Shown one piece after another: positions 6,384 to 13,552 of a stretch of DNA of 13,552 nucleotides. The notes under the pieces are model-generated. The model searched no databases. It had not been told where the DNA came from and saw only the letters and a program-made list of their open reading frames with translations. The DNA comes from Promethearchaeia archaeon (lineage in GTDB: Archaea > Asgardarchaeota > Lokiarchaeia > Sigyniarchaeales > SOKP01): contig JAHQWX010000013.1 in assembly GCA_029856375.1 (NCBI GenBank), positions 1 through 13,552 of the forward strand, in the 5' to 3' direction. Every line of letters starts with the position of its first letter. Positions within the stretch are counted from its first letter, which is position 1. Position numbers and translations under genes: made by a program.

Positions 6384-7286
6384 TTAATCAATATCCAAGC
6401 GAAAGAAGTTCATTGCGTTTTTGATGGTTTTTTCGCTTACTTCTTCTTGCGGGATATTGTGTGTATATGCAATTGCCGCAATGGAGTATTTAACATTAGA
6501 TGGTTCGTTAATAGGCCCCCTTAGAAAAGGATGCTGATAATAAGCGTCCGTTTCGGTCACTAAAGAATTTAAAGATGCTCGTTTTGTAACAATTTGCCAT
6601 CTCTCGAAGCTGTACGCTGAACTAGGGACGGATAATGTAAAACCTTGATTTGATAATAATGCACCGTATTTCTCTGGTCCGGAGAAACAGTGCCATATGA
6701 CATTTTTAGGAACAATGCTAAATTCATTTAAAATGTTTAGCATTTCTTTTGTTGCGCCATCATCCTTATTAAATCGGTGTTTTGGATGCTCTCTATCGAA
6801 TTCATGTTTAGCTGCATTCCGCACATGCAGGATATAAGGCTTTTTCAACTCTTTAGTTATTTCAAATACTTTTTTTAATTCACTAATTTGCTTGTTTCTC
6901 TTCTCTAGAGTCTTAGCGTGATGGAAGTCGAGTCCCACCTCTCCAATTGCTAAATAATCATCAGGATTCGATTTTATATAAGCGATCCATTGTTCCCACT
7001 CCTTACTGTATTTATCTTTTGGTGTATAAGTTACAGTTTGAGGCGCCCATCCACATGTAAATCCAATACTTTTTTTATCTTTTATAAAATCGAGAACCAA
7101 TTTTAAAGTCTGAATGTCAATAGAACACGTGATTAAATACTTGCCCCCTGATTCAAAATACCTTTTGTATTGTACCTCGTCTGGAGGTAGTTTATCATTT
7201 TTAGGCCGTGGAAAAGGAATATGCGTATGAACATCAATAAATTCTATCCCTTCTTCAGGCTCGGGTATTTTAATTTTCTTGGCCAT
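6384..7286 (-). CDS. TatD-family metal-dependent hydrolase
   Basis: A TIM-barrel amidohydrolase of the TatD family, whose characterised members are Mg2+-dependent DNases and exonucleases acting in DNA or RNA turnover. Metal-site motifs, numbered from the ATG at 7286 (300 aa): DVHTH (His20, His22), GEVGLDFHH (Glu116), ILHVRNA (His154), WHCFSG (His199) and TETDAYY (Asp247). These are all the usual ligands, in the right order. The length is slightly above the family norm of about 260, through an insertion around 160-175 (EFDREHPKHRFNKDDG) and an N-terminal lead. A GTG at 7325 would add 13 basic residues lacking family similarity, so the ATG is preferred. It is transcribed divergently from the GIY-YIG gene through a shared AT-rich gap. 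The exact substrate is not predictable. Confidence 0.87.
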   Translation of the reverse strand: MAKKIKIPEPEEGIEFIDVHTHIPFPRPKNDKLPPDEVQYKRYFESGGKYLITCSIDIQTLKLVLDFIKDKKSIGFTCGWAPQTVTYTPKDKYSKEWEQWIAYIKSNPDDYLAIGEVGLDFHHAKTLEKRNKQISELKKVFEITKELKKPYILHVRNAAKHEFDREHPKHRFNKDDGATKEMLNILNEFSIVPKNVIWHCFSGPEKYGALLSNQGFTLSVPSSAYSFERWQIVTKRASLNSLVTETDAYYQHPFLRGPINEPSNVKYSIAAIAYTHNIPQEEVSEKTIKNAMNFFRLDID

Positions 7287-7335
7287 AATACGTGTAATTT
7301 TATATTTTCTTATGTAAATTATCACGATAAATCAA

Positions 7336-7345
7336 TAAAAATATA
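7336..7345 (+). promoter_or_regulatory. TATA-like box for the GIY-YIG/PSTK operon
   Basis: AAAAATATAA lies about 37-46 nt upstream of the ATG at 7382, giving a predicted leader of about 14 nt without a Shine-Dalgarno. The same AT-rich stretch, read on the other strand (TTATATTTTTA), could serve the divergent TatD gene. Confidence 0.4.
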
Positions 7346-7381
7346 AGGAATTTCGATAATAGATTTAATTAGATAAAAAAT

Positions 7382-7645
7382 ATGCCGCTTTATTACGTTT
7401 ATATTGTAGAATGCGTAGATTCTAAAGGACGCCATCAATTTTATACTGGATATACCAAAGATTTGCAGAGAAGAATTTTAGAACATTCTACCGGGAAAGG
7501 AGCGAAATTTTGTCGAAATAAAGGCATAAGGTTAAGATACTTCGAAACTTTCTCAGAACAAGGAGAGGCAATGAAAAGAGAGCTGGAAATAAAGAGATTT
7601 CCAAGGAAAAAGAAAATTGAATTAATTAATACTGTTGAAATCTAG
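7382..7645 (+). CDS. GIY-YIG domain protein (YhbQ/UPF0213-like endonuclease)
   Basis: A single small GIY-YIG nuclease-type domain (87 aa, the usual size for stand-alone members). The GIY half is YYVYIVEC (residues 4-11), the YIG half is YTGYT (21-25), followed by LQRRILEH with the conserved Arg (30/31) and His35. The metal-binding Glu is most likely Glu62 in GEAMKRELEIKRF. Stand-alone proteins of this group are thought to act on DNA, but most are uncharacterised. The ATG has no Shine-Dalgarno, consistent with a short or leaderless mRNA. It is followed at once by PSTK, whose two possible starts either overlap this gene by 11 bp or follow 10 bp after its stop, so the two are probably co-transcribed. 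A functional link to selenocysteine synthesis is not implied. Confidence 0.88.
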   Translation: MPLYYVYIVECVDSKGRHQFYTGYTKDLQRRILEHSTGKGAKFCRNKGIRLRYFETFSEQGEAMKRELEIKRFPRKKKIELINTVEI

Positions 7646-7648
7646 GTG
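7644..7648 (+). promoter_or_regulatory. Shine-Dalgarno AGGTG choosing the PSTK start
   Basis: AGGTG overlaps the stop codon of the GIY-YIG gene and lies 7 nt upstream of the TTG at 7656. It supports that TTG over the one at 7635, and suggests translational coupling within the operon. Confidence 0.55.
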
Positions 7649-7655
7649 TTTTTCT

Positions 7656-8474
7656 TTGGAGATATCAAATTTTTTAATCATTCTAGTTGGTCTCCCAGCT
7701 TCGGGTAAATCTACATTAGCAAAAAGTTTAAAAGAGCAACTAATTGAAAAATTTGGGGTTGTTGAGGAACAGGTTTCGATTATTGATCCAGATCTAATCA
7801 GAAATTATTTTGTAAAAAATCTAAATGAGTTCGATTACACGCTTGAGCCCAAAATACGAGTAGAAAACTTAGAGAATGTAGAAAAAGAGCTTAAAAACAA
7901 TAAATTCGTAATTAGTGACGATTTAAACTATTATCGTAGCATGCGACACGATTTGAAATCGATCGCTGTAAGAGTAGGCGTTCCATATTTTATAATTCAC
8001 TTAAAAACTCCCATATTAACTTGCTTAAAATGGAATAATGAACGTGGAACTCCAATTCCTGAAGATGTAATATATAAGATTAACGAAAAAATGGACAAGT
8101 TTGATCGATATAATTGGGATTTTCCCGTATATTCCATTGATTTAAGCGCCGTAGGTGATATTGACGAAAAATCTCAAGAAATTTTAGACACCATTAATAT
8201 GAATTTACAGTTAAAGGCGAAAACCGCCGAAATACCAAAAAAGAAAGAAATCGAGGAGAAAGTCGTTAGTAGAAATGAAGAATTAGACCTACTCACTCGT
8301 AAAATTGTGTCTAAAATAATAAATGAAAAAGGAATCTCGTTAGATACTAAAAAAATAAGTAAGCTAAGAAAAAGATTTCTTAAGAAAAATGTTGAGTCAT
8401 CTTTAAGTAACGACGATATAGCGGAGAATTTCAAAAATTTCATAGAAAACGAGTTGAAAAACTTAAGAAAATAA
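7656..8474 (+). CDS. pstK: O-phosphoseryl-tRNA(Sec) kinase
   Basis: Phosphorylates seryl-tRNA(Sec) with ATP; SepSecS then converts the product to selenocysteinyl-tRNA, the archaeal/eukaryotic Sec route. Numbered from the TTG at 7656 (272 aa): P-loop GLPASGKS (12-19), DPD (44-46), DDLNYYRSMRHDL (88-100), which closely matches the DTNYYNSMRRDL segment I recall from the Methanocaldococcus enzyme, and NERG.PIP (128-135) in the lid region. The C-terminal helical part, LTRKIVSKII..LRKRFLKK..NFKNFIENEL, matches the tRNA-binding domain that separates PSTK from generic P-loop kinases. An upstream TTG (7635) would add seven residues, but AGGTG spacing favours 7656. No tRNA(Sec), SepSecS or in-frame UGA selenogene is visible in the window. 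Confidence 0.88.
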   Translation: MEISNFLIILVGLPASGKSTLAKSLKEQLIEKFGVVEEQVSIIDPDLIRNYFVKNLNEFDYTLEPKIRVENLENVEKELKNNKFVISDDLNYYRSMRHDLKSIAVRVGVPYFIIHLKTPILTCLKWNNERGTPIPEDVIYKINEKMDKFDRYNWDFPVYSIDLSAVGDIDEKSQEILDTINMNLQLKAKTAEIPKKKEIEEKVVSRNEELDLLTRKIVSKIINEKGISLDTKKISKLRKRFLKKNVESSLSNDDIAENFKNFIENELKNLRK

Positions 8475-8501
8475 GGGGAAAAAATTAAATTCTTAAGATT
8501 G

Positions 8502-8530
8502 TTCTAATTTCTTAAAATTAGGAGATTTTT
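8502..8530 (+). terminator. Hairpin followed by T-run between pstK and the CDC48 gene
   Basis: CTAATTT (8504-8510) pairs perfectly with AAATTAG (8515-8521) across a CTTA loop. The stem can extend by a wobble and an A-T pair, and T5 follows at 8526-8530. Archaeal termination mainly needs U-tracts, so the hairpin may be incidental, but the site sits in the right place to separate the two transcripts. Confidence 0.4.
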
Positions 8531-8555
8531 ATTAAGAGTAATTTTTATATCTCGA

Positions 8556-8567
8556 TTTTTAAATAAA
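8556..8567 (+). promoter_or_regulatory. TATA-like box for the CDC48 gene
   Basis: TTTTTAAATAAA lies about 30-41 nt before the ATG at 8597, predicting a leader of about 10 nt. This favours that ATG over the TTG at 8585. TTTTTATAT at 8542-8550 is a second possible box. Confidence 0.4.
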
Positions 8568-8581
8568 ATAAATAATGTTAG

Positions 8582-10873
<2,292 letters not shown>

Positions 10874-10943
10874 TACTCTTGTTTTACTTGTGTTTATCGC
10901 TCAATTCCTAATTTTTTAATTATATTAAGAACTCATTTCTCAC

Positions 10944-12188
10944 ATGTTTGATTATATTTTAAGTGACGAAGCTAAAAAGCATAAGGAAAGAGTTCGCACA
11001 TTTGTCAGGGACGAGATCCCTCCCTCTTTATTGAAGCAGATGGATAGAAATGAAATTCAATACCCAACTGAGTATTTACAAAAATTGGGAGAGCATAACC
11101 TTATATGTTGTCGAGTTCCTGTAGAATATGGTGGTCGCGGACTTAATTGGGAATGTGAGGTTGTGGGGCTCGAGGAGATTGGAGTCCTGGGAAGCTCTCT
11201 TCCGTGTTTATATTCATTACCAATCATTACTGGAGAAGCCATGAGTATGTTTGGTTCAGAATACCAAAAGCAGAATTACCTAAAACCTATGTGTGAAGGT
11301 AAAAAATTTACCGCAGAAGCGTTAACTGAACCAAGAGGAGGATCTGATTTCTTCGGTGCTACATGTAGTGCAATAAAAGAAGGAGACCACTACATTCTAA
11401 ATGGAGAAAAAAGATTTGTAGTTGGTGGGGAAGGTGCTGATTTCTTTTTAACCTATGCGAGAACTAACACGGACCCCAAAGCGGATCCAAAAACAGCGCT
11501 TAGTTTGTTTATCGTCGATAAAACTGAGGGTGTTAGCACAGAGTACCTATTCGGTTTATTAGGCACTCGAGGTGGAGGCGCAGCACGGATTAAATTTTCA
11601 AATGTCAAGGTTCCAAAGGAAAATCTTATTTTGGGAGAAGGAGCTGGTGGTAAAATCTTCTATCAAATGATGGTGCCAGAGAGGTTAACGACCGCTGCGG
11701 GAGGGTTAGGTTCTGCTAGAACTTGCCTCCATATTGCCACAAAATACACCACAAGAAGAAAAGCATTTGGTCAAGAAATTAAAAACTTCCAAGGAGTAAG
11801 CTTCAAAATTGCAGATAGTATTACTCTATTGGATGCAGCAAGATCTATTGTTCTCAATACCGCGAGATCAATTGATGCTGGAGCACCACCCGCCTTACAA
11901 AGGAGATTAGTATCTGAATCCAAAAAATTTTCCACCAAAGCATGCTGGAAAGTAATAAATAACGCTATGCAGGTCATGGGAGGTATTGGGTATACTACGG
12001 TCTATCCCATAGAGAGGATACTGCGGGACAGCCGAATCGGCGAATTATGGACTGGAACTACCGAGATCATGAATCTCATTATCCAACATGAATATTACAA
12101 GGAAATTATAACTGAAAAATGGTTAGATCGGGATGTAGAACAAGACGCTCTTGACAGCGATGCAGTGGAGGAGAAACACTACGGATAA
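10944..12188 (+). CDS. Acyl-CoA dehydrogenase, IVD/LCAD-type catalytic Glu
   Basis: An FAD-dependent enzyme that introduces an alpha-beta double bond in acyl-CoA, usually passing electrons to ETF. The fold order is complete over 414 aa: an N-terminal helical domain (VPVEYGGRG at 58-66), a middle beta domain (ALTEPRGGSD, GEKRFVVGG, FSNVKVPKENLILGEG) and a C-terminal helical domain (RRKAFGQEIKNFQ, QVMGGIGYT, RILRDSRIGELW). The usual catalytic Glu of the YEGT motif is Thr370 (LWTGT). Glu246 in PERL aligns with the alternative catalytic base on helix G used by isovaleryl-CoA and long-chain dehydrogenases, so the enzyme is probably active. The Lys/Asp/Glu-rich last 25 residues are an extension. 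No ETF or other beta-oxidation gene is in the window. The ATG lacks a Shine-Dalgarno, suggesting a leaderless mRNA behind the T/A-rich 10910-10928 stretch. Confidence 0.93.
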   Translation: MFDYILSDEAKKHKERVRTFVRDEIPPSLLKQMDRNEIQYPTEYLQKLGEHNLICCRVPVEYGGRGLNWECEVVGLEEIGVLGSSLPCLYSLPIITGEAMSMFGSEYQKQNYLKPMCEGKKFTAEALTEPRGGSDFFGATCSAIKEGDHYILNGEKRFVVGGEGADFFLTYARTNTDPKADPKTALSLFIVDKTEGVSTEYLFGLLGTRGGGAARIKFSNVKVPKENLILGEGAGGKIFYQMMVPERLTTAAGGLGSARTCLHIATKYTTRRKAFGQEIKNFQGVSFKIADSITLLDAARSIVLNTARSIDAGAPPALQRRLVSESKKFSTKACWKVINNAMQVMGGIGYTTVYPIERILRDSRIGELWTGTTEIMNLIIQHEYYKEIITEKWLDRDVEQDALDSDAVEEKHYG

Positions 12189-12207
12189 AAGTAACGATAA
12201 AACAAAG

Positions 12208-12219
12208 TAGTTTTTACTA
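12208..12219. terminator. Small palindromic T-rich element between convergent genes
   Basis: TAGT-TTTT-ACTA sits in the 35-bp gap between the acyl-CoA dehydrogenase stop and the GTPase stop on the other strand. The T5 run could end the + strand transcript. The symmetry is short and may be chance. Confidence 0.3.
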
Positions 12220-12223
12220 AATA

Positions 12224-12772
12224 CTAAATTTCTCCAAATTTCTTCATTATATTAACGACCAATGTCGTGAAAGCTTGATTTACGTTCTCTCCCGTTTTTG
12301 CGCTAGTCTCAATAAAGTCAGCAGCTTCGATTTGGTCAGCAAGTGCTTTACCTTTTTCTGTGGAAACTTGTCTCGAATCTAATAAATCCACTTTGTTCCC
12401 AATTACAACATAAGAAGCCATTGGTTTCGCGTTATTTTTAAAATCAGTAAGCCACACATTTGTTATACTATCGAGTGTCTCGTTTCTGGTTACATCGTAC
12501 ATTAAAAACGCGCCCAAACACCCTTGATAATATAAAGAGCGAACCATCTCGTACTTTTCTTGACCAGCTAAATCCCATAGAACTAGTCTACAATGGTATT
12601 TCTTTCCCTCGTGTTCGAAATCGATATCTTTTCTGAGCAAGTTTGCGCCGAGAGTAGGTCTATAATCTTCCTCGAACGCGTTTTCGATGTATTGGTTGAT
12701 TAACGAAGTTTTACCAACAGCACTATCGCCGCATAAACAGACTTTAATCACATATTCTTTTTGTTCGCTCAT
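12224..12772 (-). CDS. Stand-alone Ras/Rab-like small GTPase
   Basis: A single G-domain protein of 182 aa, the normal Rab/Ras length. All motifs are present: GDSAVGKT (15-22), switch I Thr40 in YRPTLG, WDLAGQE (66-72) with the Gln71 needed for intrinsic or GAP-assisted hydrolysis, NKVD (126-129) and ETSAKTGENV (155-164). The RPTLGANL and WDLAGQEKY segments are Rab-like. The C-terminus (MKKFGEI) has no cysteine, so it is not prenylated in the eukaryotic way; membrane contact would need a partner. It resembles the G domain of the fusion at 2331-3386 (shared PTLG, LVLWD.AGQEK, ETSA.TGEN), indicating paralogues. It is convergent with the acyl-CoA dehydrogenase and downstream of the unrecognised edge gene on the same strand, but 167 bp apart and likely with its own TATA box. 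Confidence 0.93.
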   Translation of the reverse strand: MSEQKEYVIKVCLCGDSAVGKTSLINQYIENAFEEDYRPTLGANLLRKDIDFEHEGKKYHCRLVLWDLAGQEKYEMVRSLYYQGCLGAFLMYDVTRNETLDSITNVWLTDFKNNAKPMASYVVIGNKVDLLDSRQVSTEKGKALADQIEAADFIETSAKTGENVNQAFTTLVVNIMKKFGEI

Positions 12773-12808
12773 TGTTGATTTACCAATTTATTATTTAATT
12801 ATTTGTTC

Positions 12809-12818
12809 TTTTAAATAT
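12809..12818 (-). promoter_or_regulatory. TATA-like box for the stand-alone GTPase
   Basis: Minus-strand ATATTTAAAA lies about 37-46 nt upstream of the ATG at 12772. A start site near 12788 would give a leader of about 16 nt. Confidence 0.4.
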
Positions 12819-12839
12819 TAATTTTTATTGGTCAATTAA

Positions 12840-12883
12840 GGATATCCCCACTAAGGGTCGCTAGCCTTTTCAATAGCGTTTTT
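12840..12883. other. GC-richer patch of clustered palindromes, possible structured RNA or operator
   Basis: In an otherwise AT-rich gap, about 40 bases hold GGATATCC (12840-12847), CCC/GGG arms around CACTAA, GCTAGC, and CGCTA (12859-12863) pairing with TAGCG (12874-12878), followed on the + strand by TTTTT. Read on the minus strand it gives two adjacent hairpins in the possible 3' UTR of the edge gene and upstream of the GTPase promoter. It does not fit a tRNA. Whether it is an operator, terminator or small RNA cannot be decided. Confidence 0.3.
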
Positions 12884-12939
12884 CTATCTTATTTTATATT
12901 ATATAAACCCCTTAATTCTTAAAATTAATATCAATTAAC

Positions 12940-13552
12940 CTATAGAAAAATATAATTGTGCGCGATTTTTCTTAAGTGCTTACCTCGTAAAAGATGTACG
13001 TGTTTAATGGTTTTTAAAGATTCGACGCTATAATTTTCGATTGGGAAAAAAATAATTTCGCGGTTTTTTCTGGAAGCAAGGTTAAAATAATAAGAGCGAG
13101 GTGGTTTCTTAGCCATATAAACGATGTATTTTTCCCTTGAGTAGAGAATTCCAGCTTTTAACAATCGCTCCGCTTTAGTTTCTACATTTTGATATTCGAA
13201 ATCGAAATATTTATCCCAAACCGGTTGAAGTCGACCTGGGGGAAAAATAGTCAATAATCCTCCAATTTCTACATGAGATATGCCTGGACCAATTAAATAA
13301 TCACCTGGTTTCACAGTATATAACGCCATATCGCTTTCTTTATCGTGTTCTGCCCACCAGGTTATTTTAAATGGGTATTTTTCTTCATCTCCAATATCTT
13401 CGTCGAAAATAACAATTAATGTATCAATTTTGCCGATTAAAGGGCGCTCATTTCTAACATAAATCTTTCTTTCGATTGGCCATTTTCTAATAGTTTCTTT
13501 TATGTCGATTCCATCTAGTAATGAAGATTTAAACTCTTCGATGACTACATTT
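12940..13552 (-). CDS. Hypothetical protein, 5'-truncated by the window edge
   Basis: The frame is open from the TAG at 12940-12942 to the right edge, so the visible 203 residues are the C-terminal part of a longer gene. An internal ATG (13329) could be mistaken for the start, but 74 coherent residues precede it, including RPLIGKIDTLIVIFDED and KITWWAEHDKESD. The sequence is a soluble alpha/beta protein rich in Lys, Ile and Tyr, with a Gly/Pro-rich loop (GPGISHVEIGGLLTIFPPG) and a basic C-terminus. No transmembrane segment or familiar motif is recognised. The Asp/Glu-rich strand ends and the WWAEHDKESD stretch could form an active site, but this is only an impression. The gene reads toward the small GTPase with 167 bp between them. 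Confidence 0.7.
   Translation of the reverse strand, partial: NVVIEEFKSSLLDGIDIKETIRKWPIERKIYVRNERPLIGKIDTLIVIFDEDIGDEEKYPFKITWWAEHDKESDMALYTVKPGDYLIGPGISHVEIGGLLTIFPPGRLQPVWDKYFDFEYQNVETKAERLLKAGILYSREKYIVYMAKKPPRSYYFNLASRKNREIIFFPIENYSVESLKTIKHVHLLRGKHLRKIAHNYIFL

Noticed and set aside
7635..7637. TTG at 7635 as the pstK start
   Set aside because: Adds seven residues without family similarity, and AGGTG spacing fits the TTG at 7656 better.
8174..8443. Minus-strand Phe/Leu/Ser-rich frame opposite the end of pstK
   Set aside because: Antisense of a Lys/Glu-rich helical region; no start signal or family pattern.
12840..12905. Possible tRNA gene in the palindrome-rich gap
   Set aside because: No cloverleaf, no TTCGA-type T-loop and no acceptor pairing could be found.
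13327..13329. ATG as the start of the right-edge gene
   Set aside because: 74 coherent residues precede it in frame with no stop up to the window end.

Overview
The window looks like a piece of an Asgard (Lokiarchaeota-like) archaeal genome. It is AT-rich. It carries two Ras/Rab-like small GTPases, one fused to a longin-like N-terminal domain, a full-length two-ring CDC48/p97 ATPase, and an archaeal/eukaryotic-type O-phosphoseryl-tRNA(Sec) kinase, which implies selenocysteine use. Starts are a mixture of leaderless-looking ATGs behind TATA-like boxes and TTG/ATG starts with archaeal Shine-Dalgarno matches (GAGGT, AGGTG, GGTG). The Asgard call is an inference from gene content; no rRNA or tRNA gene is present to confirm it.

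Layout. (1) 2-2235: a 5'-truncated pectate lyase (PL10-type) on the + strand meets a creatininase-family hydrolase on the - strand, with the stop codons overlapping by 4 bp. (2) 2331-6269: a longin-like/small-GTPase fusion (-), a multi-pass membrane protein (+), a HEAT-like solenoid with a zinc-ribbon-like motif and an acidic tail (+), and a longin-like/coiled-coil/winged-helix protein (-). The last two genes overlap by 92 bp in antisense. (3) 6384-8474: a TatD-type metallohydrolase (-), divergent from a GIY-YIG protein and PSTK that form a short + strand operon. (4) 8597-12188: CDC48, then an acyl-CoA dehydrogenase, each probably with its own promoter. (5) 12224-13552: a second stand-alone small GTPase and an unrecognised gene that runs off the right edge, both on the - strand, with a GC-richer palindromic patch between them.

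How they may work together. Region 2 brings together domain types that eukaryotes use in membrane trafficking: longin folds, Ras-superfamily switches, alpha-solenoids and a possible tail anchor. This is the strongest candidate for an undescribed system, but the functional link is inferred from domain types and proximity only. CDC48 ends in a hydrophobic-Tyr-X tripeptide, suggesting it can dock on the 20S proteasome. The pectate lyase, acyl-CoA dehydrogenase and creatininase-like enzyme point to heterotrophic use of plant- or algae-derived carbon, fatty acids and amides. No mobile element, CRISPR array, tRNA or rRNA was seen, and no stretch longer than 300 bases lacks a gene.
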